From Cylicocyclus nassatus (Eukaryota; Nematoda; Chromadorea; Rhabditida; Strongylidae), in contig CATQJL010000316.1 in NCBI GenBank assembly GCA_958299035.1, positions 25,521,676 to 25,585,675 on the forward strand: a stretch of DNA of 64,000 bases. The letters run 5' to 3'. The notes beneath the pieces were generated by a model, which did not search any database, was not told the DNA's origin, and saw only the letters and a list, made by a program, of their open reading frames with translations. Made by a program: the position numbers and the translations under genes. This document shows, one piece after another, positions 1 through 10,726 of the stretch. Within the stretch, counting starts at the first letter, position 1; each line of letters begins with the position of its first letter.

Positions 1-149
1 TGTGCGCTGTAGACGAGGTGGATATACTTACTCTGTTGTGCAAAAGGAACTTGGATTTTGGAAAATAAACAAGGTCGTCTTTTTGCATGCCGATGATGTA
101 AGAACTTATTAGGAGAATGCGTAGGTAAAGGCTACCTGCAGGACGATGG

Positions 150-320
150 CGCAGAAGCACTATTAGTTGAGCGGGCGCGAACTACGCGCGCACATATCTT
201 CACCATGTAGGCCCTGCGATCCACGCGCTCTGCAGCTAATAAAGCCGCGTTCGCGCTCAAGGGTAATGCGCCTTCGTCCTGCAGTAGCCTATATGTGGTT
301 GCGCACAAACTTGTATTCAC
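150..320. repeat. Dispersed GC-rich repeat, copy 1
   Basis: The stretch beginning TTAGTTGAGCGGGCGCGAA and ending near TGCAGTAGCC is similar to 3265-3410 in the left palindrome arm and to its mirror at about 16315-16460. Both copies share the start TTAGTTGAGC(A/G)GGCGCGAA and the end GTCC(T/G)GCAGTAGCCT. No terminal inverted repeat or coding frame could be defined, so the class is unknown. Confidence 0.45.
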
Positions 321-399
321 AATCCTTTGTGCTTTTTCCAACTAATGCAACTTCCAATTTGACATATACCCCTCGTGCCGAGCTCTGGCTCAACAACAT

Positions 400-646
400 G
401 AGAATCATGGGACAACACGTTCAAGAAAGTTAACAGACATTCTCGACTTCAATGTTTTGCTTCCGTGCATTTTCATAGTAGACCAAATCATGGCTCTTGA
501 AGCGAAGAACAAAATCGTATCTTGAAGATAATGTTACGTTCTTTCAAAAGTATTCGCTGCAGATCATAGTTTCTGGAAAATCTTGATTGCATTTTGTACA
601 ACTTTTTATCCTCTTTTGAATGGTCATGAGCGAATTGCGGTTTGAC
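400..646. repeat. Dispersed repeat shared with 49873-50116
   Basis: From GAGAATCATGG onward this stretch is about 85-90% similar by eye to 49873-50116, where it directly follows the broken Gypsy RNase H region. Shared blocks include ACAACACGTTCAAGAAAG and AGTATTCGCTGCA. Presence at two unrelated places shows it is an independent repeat and not part of the Gypsy element. From 647 to about 1150 I recognise nothing. Confidence 0.6.
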
Positions 647-1149
647 AAGAAGTCCAAGTAATAAGGCAAACCCTACGAGATACAAAAAAGTTATTTCCTT
701 CTTTCCATAACCCGCCATAATATTTAATAGAATTATATTGGACGCCATCGAATTTTATGCTTGGTCAAATCAAACCTAAACATCAATCGGCGAGCAACTC
801 GAATGTCAACCAATGCCCTTTCTCCTCTTTCGAACCGGTTTTGGTGATCTGCATCGAATGCGTGAAATCTCAATATAACTTTGTTTCGCGGGATGTTACG
901 CCCCTTTGAAAATGCAAAAGTTCTTTCAGAACGAACTAATAAAAACAGATTCCCTGCATTCAGACTAATTGTCACAACTTTTTCACCGCGAAAAAATGTA
1001 CAGTCACGTCATCTATATTAGCCCAGGAAAAATTCATAAACAATAAAGCGGAAGTTTTTGGATGGTGCACTAAGCAAGTGGTGGCCCACTCTTGTCAACG
1101 GGTGGGAAAAATTATGGATGACCTCATTGGTTCTCTGCTCATAAAAGCT

Positions 1150-1428
1150 GGGCTTGTGTAGTATATGTCAGAGCTTTCTTTGCCAAAACGTACCATGCCA
1201 TGAACGTAGCTCCAAAATTCATCACAAACAAGAAATTGGGAGTTGCATTCAACCTGCCAGAAGATCATCCAAAATTGAGGAAGTTATCAGGAAATATCCT
1301 TGCCGTGGTGACCAAGCAGGAGCAACATCTGTTTAAACTCCTTACTATTCAAATGTGAAACAAAGAAAGGAGCATGTAGACGATTAATGAACAACGAAAG
1401 CTGAGGGAATGTCTGAGGGAGCTGAGGG
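1150..1428 (+). pseudogene. Penelope-like element, 5' fragment (relic)
   Basis: This stretch is closely similar to 51114-51350, which runs into recognisable PLE coding sequence there (conceptual peptide ARVTVLGDL...LLSLGPSFAP downstream). Shared blocks include GAGCTTTCTTTGCCAAAACG and GGAGCATGTAGACGATTAAT. No intact frame remains. It points toward the palindrome and stops at its outer edge (1431). Bases 1160-1170 preserve an empty version of the site where a 463-bp foldback element sits at 50651-51113. Confidence 0.5.
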
Positions 1429-1430
1429 AA

Positions 1431-2580
1431 TAAAGCGAAGTCATCAGGAGCGATGTCAAATATCTATCCTAAATAGACTTTGTATAGAGAAGAGTGGTAC
1501 ACAGCATGTGAATATCGGCAAATAACGAAATCAAAAAGTGAATAGAAAAGCTTTGAAAAGTCGCAAAAATTAAATTCCCACGAAAAGCTCACCATTTATC
1601 ACAAAATTTTACTTGAACAAATTCGCTAAGCATTTTGATCGCTCTGAACATTTCATATGTAAAACTGGATTCAAATTAGGCAGCTGTAACGCAGCAACAA
1701 AGCCGAATGAAATCACAGAATACTCGAAAAAATGGAATACAATGTCAGAAAAATGAATATGGTGGACTTGCGGTATTAGGCTCTCTGTGTTTTAACTATA
1801 GGTTTTCACGTACCCTAACAGATTCACTTCGTTAACTGAATGAAATCATAATTCCGCTATAACTCTTCTTAATCAGGATTTTGTTATAGAGGGTACCGTA
1901 ATGATTTACCTCTGCGTTCTAATTGGCGTTTTTAGGAATAAGGTTCTGGTACAAAAAGAGGGGGCAGGTGACAGAAAGCAGTCCAAAACAATGTCGTGCA
2001 TTGCTTGTATTGCAGTACTTTCTGTGAGTTGTTTACATATCTTGCTAAAATCGTTCGAAACAAATGCAACCTCAAAGGCACCGTCCACCCTAAGTTGAGG
2101 ATCTTGAGCTTTTAAAGCATATGGTATAGGGCCCCTACAAGCCAATGCCCAAGTCGCGGTGCAGAACATCGTTTAGAAAGCGAAAATTGCTTCGGAATAA
2201 CGAGAATGCGCGAGGACCCCCAGACGGCCCGCCCTCCCCATCCAGGCCCGCCCATTCGTGCGCGCCCATCCAATCACCGTTCCGGAACGTCGGCTTGTGG
2301 GTTCTTCGGAACGGAGACTGTCGGGGTTCTCGAGGATTCTCGATTCATATTCGGAATTAGGGACATGAGAAGGCTCTGAAACGACAAAAACCTGGAAGTC
2401 GAAAATCTGGATGGATGCCTTTAACCCCTCAAATCCCCACTGTTTTATTGTCACTTTCAGCTACTACCTACCATCACCTATGCGCATACAATATGTTCCA
2501 AAAGCGATAAAATGAAGGATCATCAGGTGGCCAAATTTTTAGACATGCACAACTATAGAAGGTATGGAGCACTGTTTTAG
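1431..2580. other. Arm segment with no recognised gene
   Basis: No convincing coding exon or element boundary was seen. About 2215-2300 is GC-rich with runs like GGCCCGCC and contains CGTTCCGGAACG, a short palindrome. Its mirror is at about 17145-18294. Confidence 0.4.
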
Positions 2581-2993
2581 TCACTGAACGACAATGTCAT
2601 TTGACTACTTCTTTGAGGGCAATGTTAGCAAAAGGAGAGGTCGTAAAGGGCAATGGAAACTATATGCCACAGGGTGCTAACATTCGAAAGCTGGTGAACT
2701 TTTCCTCATATCTTTACTTCTTAGAGATTATTTGGCTTCACCTTGAAAACCATCATGAAATAGGCACAGCTCAAACAATAATTAGCTTATGTAAGCTGAA
2801 GCGATTTCAGACATACGATTGCGACTTAGAAGAACGCGCTATTGATCGGGCAATAGGTTGTTTCAAAACGAAAATTGCCCTTGCTTCCGGCGTTGGCGAA
2901 AATACTGCACAAGTCGCTTTATCATCCGCCCCTGATAAACTGACAGCCATCCACAATGTAAGATATGGTCTCAGAGGTAGCATTGACGACTAG
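2581..2993 (+). CDS. Hypothetical protein, probable terminal exon (left copy)
   Basis: An open frame of about 137 codons follows a plausible 3' splice site (ACTGTTTTAG just before 2581) and ends with TAG at 2991-2993. A poly(A) signal AATAAA lies at 3055-3060, about 60 nt downstream, which supports a real terminal exon. The peptide starts TERQCHLTTSLRAMLAKGEV and ends LRGSIDD. I do not recognise the family. The LRAMLAKGEVVKGNGNY segment loosely resembles the wing of a winged-helix fold, but that is only an impression. Upstream exons were not found. The mirror copy (16732-17144) differs by few residues, for example ALASG versus ALGSG. Confidence 0.4.
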
Positions 2994-3054
2994 TAAAGCA
3001 TTCTAGGGTGTAACATCATGGTGGAAGCAATCCAGAACTGGACCAAACATTGGC

Positions 3055-3060
3055 AATAAA
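3055..3060 (+). promoter_or_regulatory. Poly(A) signal AATAAA
   Basis: Canonical AATAAA located 62 nt after the stop codon of the hypothetical exon at 2581-2993. It is conserved in the mirror arm. Confidence 0.45.
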
Positions 3061-3264
3061 GTTTATTACAGGACTATACACACTCCTTCTGCCGAATTTG
3101 TTAGGGTATATTTTGCTTATTTTTTGTAATTCTACTAACTATACATCTATCTAGAACTCGTACTGTTGAGGCGACGGTCATACTTGCTCGATTTCGCTTG
3201 CCACACAATTTTGTGTTGCTAAGAATGTTCTAAAACTTAGTTACGAACGAAGAAAGTAAAGACA

Positions 3265-3410
3265 GTTTTAGTTGAGCAGGCGCGAAGGCGACGCGAGCGT
3301 ATTGCCGTAGCGCTGTAAATCTGCATGTCCTACGGTTCGGGATTAAGGTCGCGCCTCTAAGATTTCGTCCGGCAGTAGCCTTTGATTCTTAGTACGCATT
3401 TACACAAGCA
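3265..3410. repeat. Dispersed GC-rich repeat, copy 2
   Basis: Related to 150-320. It is embedded in the left arm, with a mirrored copy at about 16315-16460. No transposon hallmarks are visible. Confidence 0.45.
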
Positions 3411-3482
3411 ACAGCTTCTATATTTGCATCAGCCTAACAAAGCCATGCGTTTGTATTTGAGATCTTTGCGTCGGGATTTTAA

Positions 3483-4040
3483 CACGTTGACGACAGTGTC
3501 GCGCAATGGTGCGCGACAGGCAGTCTGTCCCTGTGGACGATGTCGCGCAATGGTGCGCGACACCCTAAATACCAGTTCTAATGTGCACAATGGTTCCAAT
3601 TTGTGTTCATATAAGCAGTTTAGGCTCAGAAGTTTTTCATGTTGGCCCCGCCCTCTTTCGGCAAACTCCGCCCACTCCGTTGCCCTTACAAAAATTGCGT
3701 TCTCAAATTGCATAGAAAAGCTCGTAGATGACTGGGAAACCTTAAATGATCTTAATTTTGACCCAGCCCTCCACTATGCAGCCCCACCCCTAAGTGGCAA
3801 GCTCCGCCCACTTTTCAAAAATGGCGGAATTTGCACGAATTCATTGATTTTGAGCAATTTCAGCATTTTTGAAAAGTGGGCAGGGTTTGCCAAAAGTGGG
3901 CGGAGCTACCCTGCCCACTTGCATTTTTGTACCTCACGCATAGATGCATACATGCATACATGCAGCCGGCTGCGAAAATGCCCGAAAACGGTTCGTCCAC
4001 AGGGACAGACGTCAAAAAAAAACAGCTCGTCGTCAACATG
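3483..4040 (+). mobile_element. piggyBac-like MITE, TTAA target (left arm)
   Basis: The element is flanked by TTAA at 3479-3482 and 4041-4044. Terminal inverted repeats are CACGTTGACGAC and GTCGTCAACATG. Just inside the left end lies the perfect palindrome GTCGCGCAATGGTGCGCGAC. The interior has repeated blocks of the type AGTGGGCGGAGCTTGCC. At 558 bp with no transposase it is non-autonomous. TTAA target duplication is the hallmark of piggyBac transposases. Related copies are at 15684-16242 (mirror), 60449-60989 (inside a LINE), and an end at 45336. Confidence 0.8.
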
Positions 4041-4346
4041 TTAAGACGTACGGAGGATTAGCAATTAGCGTGGCAAAAGCGAGTTAGCGGAATCGCTTTA
4101 GGTATAGCCGACCTCAATGAACGGCGAACACATTCACAAAACGTTCTAATTTTAGATGGCCTGGGCTACAACATCTAAGATTGGGTGTGCCGTACACAAA
4201 TGCAGTAGTTTCTACGCTGTTGTATGTCGATATGCTCCAAGGTTATTCAGCTATAGCGTATTATTGAACCACCTTGTAGGAACTGTCGAAATTGAGTCCA
4301 ATGCCTCCAAAATAGTGAATATCATATTCAAATGATATTTTTGCAG

Positions 4347-4719
4347 CGATGTGCAATTTGAGGAGCAAATTTACAAACCAGGAAAGCCTTGCAGCTCTTG
4401 CCCAGATTCATGCGTAGATGGAGTGCTATGTGAGGCACCACCGCCAAGCACCACCACCACCACCCCCACCACCACCACCACCCCCACCACCACCACCACC
4501 CCCACCACCACCACCACCACCACCACCCCAACCACCACCACCACCCCCACCACCACCACCACCACCACCACCCCCACCACCACCACCACCCCCACCACCA
4601 CCACCACCACCCCCACCACCACCACCACCACCACCCCAACCACCACCACCACCACCCCCACCACCACCACCACCACCACCACCACCACCACCACCACCAC
4701 CCCCGCCCCCGCCCCCTAA
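4347..4719 (+). CDS. CAP/SCP-TAPS-like C-terminal exon with Thr/Pro tail (left copy)
   Basis: The exon opens after the splice acceptor ATATTTTTGCAG. It encodes DVQFEEQIYKPGKPC, then SSCPDSCVDGVLCEAPPPS, then a long (T)nP repeat ending PAPAP-stop at 4717-4719. A segment of the form IYxxGxPCSxCPxxC....LC is typical of the Cys-rich C-terminal hinge of nematode secreted CAP proteins (ASP/VAP/SCL family), and Ser/Thr-rich O-glycosylated tails are common in secreted nematode proteins. AATAAA at 4798-4803 fits a terminal exon. The upstream CAP domain exons were not found, so family assignment rests on this short segment. The mirror copy is frame-disrupted in the tail. Confidence 0.45.
4440..4712 (+). 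repeat. (CCA)n/(CCACCC) microsatellite
   Basis: Low-complexity CCA repeats interrupted at intervals by CCC. They encode Thr with periodic Pro in the CAP-like frame. Repeat-length changes against the mirror tract (about 15004-15280) shift the reading frame there. Confidence 0.95.
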
Positions 4720-5342
4720 GACGACCTATATTGATAGATTACTTGCTGTTCTTATTGTTCACGTTTGATTCAAACAAAACCATGAACAGAAGAAGGCAAT
4801 AAATTTTCGCATATGGTGTTTGTTCCTGCAGAGAGAATCATGTGAAGAATGTGGGCTCTACTCATTCGTATTCCGTTAATCCTATGCCCACACGAAAAAA
4901 TCGTTGCGGTTAATGTGTTGATGCCATCGATAACGATCCTTTCTGAATTCAAAGGCATTGTCGGCAAAACTCACTGCGTCCAAGACCTCCTGGCAGGGAC
5001 AGTAACTGATGCATGGTTTGTGACAGATGTCCGCGCATGCGAAGACCATTTACGGCAAAGTCGTCTATCCGAAACGTATCTACAATCGAAAACGCATTTT
5101 TTGCTAAGGAATACTAACGTTCGGTACGGCGAAGAAAAGTTGCCGATTTGCCTTTTGCTTTACCTGCGCCAAATAATGATCATTTCGCACCCTTCCAGAA
5201 TCAGTGCTTGGCACAATTGCAAAACAACAGGCTGGATATCGTTTTGAACAAAAAGCGAAGAGGATGTGTATTTTTTGCAGGGACTCTGATTTACTAACAA
5301 AAATAGGGCATGAAATGGCCGTGTAGAATATTTTTTGAAGGA

Positions 5343-5800
5343 CCTTAATATTAGATTGGAAACTAAGTTTTGCAACTCATTCGATAACTCTCTTCAATCT
5401 CAACATGACGCACCTCAAATTATGTCATTGTATAGGCTATGACGTAACCTACAAGAGCAGCTGCTGTTCTGCCAAAATCTGACGTCCCAGTGAGAGTTAG
5501 TTTAGGTTTATGGTACAAGGGAGAAAATTCTAAAAATTGACAGATTTTGCTGAAACTTGGCATAGTGAGGTTATCGTACATGCTGACGAAAACGATATTG
5601 AAGTTGCGTGATATGGCGTTTTTTGTTAGATTACTGTAGGTTTACGATGTAGGGTCTTATCTTAAGCAAGGGAAGGGGCTTTAATTCAACAAATGAATAT
5701 GATAGTCGTGTTTGGTAGGTCAAATAACCTCACTACATGTAGTCTCGGCGAATTTTGAGCTTCTGACGCCTTGGTCATTGACGGCTGTCCCCAGCACCCT
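5343..5800 (-). repeat. MITE-like repeat, left-arm copy
   Basis: In reverse complement this matches 50205-50646: GCCGAGACT, AGGTTATTTGA, CATTCATTTGTTGAAT, ATGCCAAGTTTCAGC and GTTGCAAAACTTAGTTTCCAA occur in the same order. One end resembles a mariner-type terminus (ATTAGGTTGGAAACTAAG). The other end is not resolved. The mirror copy is at 13888-14345. Confidence 0.65.
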
Positions 5801-6659
5801 TGCGTATAGCGGACTCTCTCAACGATTCCGCCAATTTTCGACATATTATTAAAATTTATTTCTTTCTTGCTGATCTGAACAAGACAACCTCTAACAATGA
5901 TTCTTACACGAAACCAGATTATCGCGCATAGTATAGGCTGCTAACGGCTTCATTTCGGCTTTTGATCCCGAAAATTCTCGAAAATCACTAATTTTTGAAA
6001 GATGTCTGGAACTTTTCAATTCGTATTCAAATTCCAAACATTTGTGCGCAGTTATAGCACACATTGCGCTCTATACATTGCCAAACTTTGAAAGCGCCAC
6101 ATCCAAAGAGAGTAAAGTTAGCCTAATACTTCGCGCCCATCCATGAAACAAACTTGTGCTTTTTTCACGCAAGCGAGGGTCAAATTTTTGCCTCAACGTA
6201 AACAAGAGGCTTGCTTACAATAAACAGGCAAATGGCACCAAAATTTTATGGGTGCAATGGGGAGCTAGGGTACATGAACAGTTACGAATAAGTATGCGAG
6301 TTGAAGGGGTGGCGGACTTTTTTTAAGCGAGGTAGCCTCGAGCACGGTCACGAGTGTGACTTAAAGAAAACAGAGGAATATTTTCTGTTTTTTACATTAT
6401 AATATTCTTTGCTCTACATCCTATATATGGAAATTTTGACTGAGGTTAAAAATCTTTCTTTTTCGCTTAACGACGACAGCCTCCTCTAAGGCAAAGATAG
6501 AATTCTACGAGAAAAAAAGTTGCTGCACATTTGTATACGGTATGTGTACATATTGATGCTATTCATCAACATGTTTGAGAATTTTTACAAGTGCATTATT
6601 ATGAAATGAAAATTATTATTATTGAAACGAAACGAAAAGACATACAAAGTATTGGGCTG
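5801..6659. other. Arm segment with no recognised feature
   Basis: AT-rich sequence with no convincing coding exons or element ends. It is mirrored at about 13030-13888. Confidence 0.4.
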
Positions 6660-6661
6660 TA

Positions 6662-7488
6662 AAGAAAGTTCCCGGGCACTTTTGGAAATTTCATTTTCAA
6701 ACGCATTTTTCCGGCGCTCGGTCGGACTTGGACACCAAGTCCTTTATACTATTCAGTAAAGGGAAGCCTGAAGTTTTCAATGCACCTTCTGACTTTTATC
6801 GATGCCAAGACGTGTTTGATCTGCACTTCAAGAAGGGAAATCGTTTCAACCACAAAAATTTCACAATTTTTCTTTTTACGGCCATTTTTTTGTGCATTTC
6901 AAAGAATTTTCGTCCAAATCATAGGTGATCTGATTGGGAAGCCTGTTAACTTCTGACCTGAAACTGCACTCGAGTTTTGCGATTTGCGCCTAGAAATTAC
7001 AAGCTGTCGGACTTGCCTCTGACTGCAACTCTTTTCGCAGCTGGCGTCGCATCTGCGGGGATCGCCACGGCTGGATGATGTGTGCAGAAATAGAAGAGGT
7101 CATTTACTCGAAAAGTGGTGCATTTCCGGGGGCAAAAAATGGTCGTTTCAAATTTTCTGAGAAATATTTTTTTGCAGCTGGTCCTTCAAAAACATGAATG
7201 GTCCCCATAACAGCAACAACAGGCCTCTATACAATTACAGCATCTGGGCTTTCTAGCTCTCATCCTGTCTGAGATAATCCCGCACAAATAGACCACTTTT
7301 CGCGACGAGCTTTTTCCCTTCTGCGCATGCTGGTGGACCGCAGCGAGGTGCCGAGAAGCCAGCAAGACAAATGTATGTTGTGGACAATATCATCTTTGCA
7401 ACGAAGTTTGTAGCCTCAGAAAAGAATCAATCTGCCTAAAGTTACAGCGATTCGAAAAAAATCTTCGCAAGTGCCCGGGAACTTTCCA
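6662..7488 (+). mobile_element. Mariner-like MITE (left arm)
   Basis: Terminal inverted repeats share GAAAGTTCCCGGGCACTT and are flanked by TA at 6660-6661 and 7489-7490. The length is 827 bp with no transposase frame. The TA duplication and the end type AAAGTTC fit the Tc1/mariner superfamily. The copy in the other arm (12201-13027) has the same length. Confidence 0.75.
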
Positions 7489-7490
7489 TA

Positions 7491-8104
7491 CCACCATAGC
7501 AATGTACATTTCCTCGGTCCTATAAAAACCCATATAAATTAGATCAAAAATGCATTCAAAGATTATTCTGAGGCCACAGTTGCCACTTGTTGTCTTGCTT
7601 TGCTCATCCATTTCTCATATCCGGATGTTTTTTGAATTATGCCGAGCTGGATCATGCTGTACATGATCTCGATCAAAGAGATGCGGAGATCGATATACGT
7701 CATTTCAAGAAGCTTAGGACTAAAACACGAGTATCCAATAATTCAGAACTTGAGAACTCTTTAGACTTCTCGTGGCAAATTTTTTTACCTTGGTGTTACC
7801 AAACTGCAATTCCGGGCCCAATCGGTGTATCACAGAGCTGCGTGAGGATCGGTTCCAAAGAAGGCATATAATTTCACTGCCCTGTTTTGGACAACAGCTG
7901 GAGTTATAAGAAAGGAACCTGCAAGAAAGGAAGTAGGTTGACAGTTGGAGAAGCGTTTGAGACGAGAACTTTTTTAAGAAGGTACAACACCTTGTGCAGC
8001 AGATTGGTTCACGATGATAAATGATCTCTGCATTCAGCAGAGACGTGCGTTCGTTAGAGACGGCTAATATAGCCGCTGTTTGAATGAGCTGGGAAGGTGT
8101 CCTA
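7491..8104. other. Arm segment with no recognised feature
   Basis: No gene or repeat boundary recognised. A short open frame at 7587-7871 is conserved in both arms but has no features that would support translation. Confidence 0.35.
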
Positions 8105-8390
8105 TAGTATCAGTGTCGTGCTTTGCCAAACCGGGTTTGCAGTTGTGCGGACTTACTAACATGCGGTGGAGTCGATTCGTTTCACAGTCTCAGAGTTTCG
8201 CGGCGCTAGCCTCAGACAGGTCTAGATAAACAGGATGGGACGGAGCACTTGGCGATATACTGATCAGGTCAAAAAACCTATGACCTTCGTTCAAACCTCT
8301 GAAGAAGGCGAGCCAACACGCCGAAACATCAGTCTGACAATAAAAAATCCACCGACAACCTGGTTTGGCAAAGCACGACACTGACACTAT
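8105..8390 (+). mobile_element. Solo PLE terminal repeat (left arm)
   Basis: Both ends carry CAGTGTCGTGCTTTGCCAAA in opposite orientation. The body is related to the inverted terminal repeats of the PLE at 43119-45203: the order CTTACT, GCGGTG, GGTCTAGA, TTGGCG, AAACCTATGA, CTTCGTTCA, ACCTCTGAAGAA, CCACC and CCTGGTTTGGCA is the same as in 44960-45190. It looks like a terminal repeat left alone or a minimal derivative. The mirror copy is at about 11299-11584. Confidence 0.65.
8292..8339 (+). ncRNA. Hammerhead-like motif in PLE terminal repeat
   Basis: CTGAAGA, then stem GGCG/CGCC around loop AGCCAACA, then GAAAC, ATCA and GTC. This matches the hammerhead core order CUGANGA - stem II - GAAA - short stem III - cleavage triplet GUC, except for one extra A before stem II. 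Stem I is not well paired here. The same core with compensatory stem changes is at 43171-43216 and 45111-45150. PLEs are known to carry hammerhead ribozymes, including small ones with very short stem III. Confidence 0.4.
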
Positions 8391-9177
8391 GCCAAGCAGC
8401 GAGCTCTCTTATCACTTAGGTCACCACCTCCTTTCTCCTACTCGTACCCTCCAGTAGTCCTATTGTCAGTTTCATGTAGTATAGTTGATAGCGACCAGGT
8501 AAAAGCAAGGGAATGAAAGCGTGCTTATGTTTATGAGCGCACTTGGGGTGCGCCAACTTATTTCCAGAACGGCATAACAGAAAAATTGCCTACCCTACTT
8601 AGGCTTTCCTCTGCAAAAAAATAACTACGAACTGAGGGCCGCAAATGAATATCCACATAGAAGCAGACCTCAATAACAAAGGAGATAGAGCTTATTAGCA
8701 TGGAGAGCAATGCAAGCTCTTCAGCACTTACTGATTGCTCTACGCATGAACGAAAATAGTAGCGATTGTTGGACGATGCGATATAGTTATCCTACGTTGA
8801 GAGGACCTTTGAAGCAAATCAAGCTATCTATTACTGCAGCAATGCTGTGCAATTCGTAAAAAATGGATGCTTACCCATTTTGCTGAGCTTTCTGAGCTCC
8901 TTTCGCAACCATGTTACCATCGATATCAATTCACATTAGTCTTTTCCGTGCCGCACAGGCCTAGTGCGCACGCTTTCCAACGCTCATGCACGACGTTGCG
9001 GGCGTCCACTCCTGGCGCTTTGCCAGCCATCATCAGGTGATTTTGCGGCCAGCCAGATCATTTTTGTTGCCATTTCTTCACTATTTTCGCTTCTCCCTTT
9101 CAATATTTCCGCTGGAAAAAGTGATGGGCCCGGCCCCTAATCAGGCAGAGGTATATACCGTTTTTCAATAACACCTA

Positions 9178-9956
9178 CTCAGATCGCCGGGGCAGGCGGT
9201 CCGCAAACTCTCGCTTTTATGCAAGATTTTGGGGCGTGGCCAAACCTTCAGCGAGCGGTATTTCCTTTACTGTCTAATGTTCTGCCAGCGGGCAGCAACG
9301 CAGAATTTTCTGGAGGGCCTGTCAAATCATCTCTTTTCAGCAAACGCTGGCCGAACTTTAGCAGGCGCTCGGACACTTTTTACGTAGTTTCGGGCATACG
9401 TCGAGCACAGTTAAGACTCTGTGTGGTAGAGGTGTCACCGTTGGTTTAATTACTCAAGTTTGAGGTACTTTTACAGCGGAAAGTACCTGGGGGCCTGCGC
9501 GGTCCTTTGCAAATTCTCGCGGAAAGTCCGCGAGAATGCGGCCACTGCGCCGCAGCTAATCTATAAGGCCTAAGGCATACCTCGCGCGATTCCGGTCGCT
9601 GCGCGATTTGACACAATAGCGACTCTTCATAATTCGTCGTTATGCGCTGCCTTTGGTCAGATCTGCTCTGTGCAACAACTTACACAAGTTATCCAAAAAT
9701 GAGTCCGAGAAGTACGCATGATAAATCTACAAAAATCTGGCAAATCGCCAAGTCGCGTGAAAGTGGCGATTCGGCCGAATCGCGCGAAGGTATGCCTTAG
9801 GTCTAAGGAAACCGCGATTGTTCTCCAAGCATTCGTCTAAAATTTCGCTAAAATTCCTCTAATTTGCAAGCGGACCGCAAGAAATCAGCGAACTACTTTT
9901 TCGGTACCCGCCCGCCCATAAATCGCATGGCCGCCTGCCCCGGGCGATTATCTGAG
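9178..9956 (+). mobile_element. TIR element carrying SL1-like sequence, copy 1
   Basis: Ends are CTCAGATCGCCGGGGCAGG and CCCCGGGCGATTATCTGAG, flanked by TA (9176-9177 and 9957-9958). A second copy lies in opposite orientation at 63043-63630 with ends CTCACATAATCGCCGGGG and GATTATCTGAG. Shared interior blocks are GGGGCGTGGCCAAACC, GTCGAGCACAG, GAGGTGTCACCGTTGG and AAGCGGACCGCAAGAAATC. No transposase is visible, so it is non-autonomous with a TA target. It lies at the centre of the palindrome spacer. Confidence 0.75.
9443..9540 (+). ncRNA. SL1-like spliced leader sequence, SL-RNA-like unit (copy 1)
   Basis: 9443-9464 reads GGTTTAATTACTCAAG followed by TTTGAG. This is the nematode SL1 leader with one change (ACCC to ACTC). 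It is followed at once by GT, as in SL RNA genes and unlike a trans-spliced cDNA. Next come a hairpin (GGTACTTT/AAAGTACC) and a perfect 11-bp hairpin (ATTCTCGCGGA, loop AAG, TCCGCGAGAAT). Compared with copy 2 at 63223-63349, about 30 nt including the Sm-site-like AAATTTTGC are missing. This copy is probably a defective SL-RNA-like unit or pseudogene. Confidence 0.5.
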
Positions 9957-10121
9957 TACGAGTGAATATTCTATTGCCTATTGTTTTGCTGCGACTTATT
10001 CTGAATGTTTTTTCTTGCTCTTTTTCGTTTCTGGGCGTCATCAGCTGACTTCGCTTGGTTGAAGGTAAGATGTATCGTTTCGATTGTCACTAAAAAAACA
10101 AAGTGGTTTCGGCTTTTACAC

Positions 10122-10726
10122 GATGGCTGTCAAAGCGCCAGGAGTGGACGCCCGCAACGTCGTGCATGAGCGTTGGAAAGCGTGCGCACTAGGCCTGTGC
10201 GGCACGGAAAAGACTAATGTGAATTGATATCGATGGTAACATGGTTGCGAAAGGAGCTCAGAAAGCTCAGCAAAAATGGGGTAAGCATCCATTTTTTACG
10301 AATTGCACAGCATTGCTGCAGTAATAGATAGCTTGATTTGCTTCAAAGGTCCTCTCAACGTAGGATAACTATATCGCATCGTCCAACAATCGCTACTATT
10401 TTCGTTCATGCGTAGAGGAATCAATAAGTGCTGAAGAGCTTGCATTGCTCTCCATGCTAATAAGCTCTATCTCCTTTGTTATTGAGGTCTGCTTCTATGT
10501 GGATATTCATTTGCGGCCCTCAGTTCGTAGTTATTTTTTTTGCAGAGGAAAGCCTAAGTAGGGTAGGCAATTTTTCTGTTATGCCGTTCTGGAAATAAGT
10601 TGGCGCACCCCAAGTGCGCTCATAAACATAAGCACGTTTTCATTCCCTTGCTTTTACCTGGTCGCTATCAACTATACTACATGAAACTGACAATAGGACT
10701 ACTGGAGGGTACGACTAGGAGAAAGG
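10122..10726 (-). repeat. Right palindrome arm, inner part
   Basis: Reverse complement of 8430-9031, with occasional mismatches (for example GGTACGACTAGG versus GGTACGAGTAGG). It ends exactly where adapter sequence starts, so this is the end of a contig. Confidence 0.95.

Larger units (their letters stand above)
1431..9031 (+). repeat. Left arm of 7.6-kb palindrome
   Basis: The reverse complement of 1431-9031 is found at 10122-10726 plus 11279-18294. I followed it by matching many landmarks: the mariner-like MITE maps 6662-7488 to 12201-13027 with no indel, the piggyBac-like MITE maps 3483-4040 to 15684-16242, and the outer edges are TAAAGCGAAGTCATC at 1431 and its complement ending at 18294. 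The arms differ by scattered substitutions, a T-run length change, microsatellite length changes and one 37-bp insertion. The duplication is therefore not perfectly identical. Confidence 0.95.
9032..10121. other. Unique spacer of the palindrome
   Basis: The two halves (9032-9177 and 9957-10121) show no inverted match, so this is a genuine loop between the arms. It contains a 779-bp TIR element (9178-9956). Confidence 0.85.

Noticed and set aside
3382..4044. 220-codon open frame overlapping the TTAA element
   Set aside because: It crosses the left boundary of a MITE and follows the repeat's own repeats. Presence in the mirror copy only reflects the duplication.
4418..4768. Long poly-Pro, poly-Val, poly-Trp and poly-Gly open frames over the CCA/TGG tracts
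   Set aside because: They are the other five frames of a microsatellite. Only the frame with the Cys-rich CAP-like segment and an upstream acceptor has support.
4849..5247. 132-codon open frame in the left arm as a gene
   Set aside because: Interrupted in the mirror arm by the 37-bp insertion, no recognised motif, no clear splice or poly(A) context.
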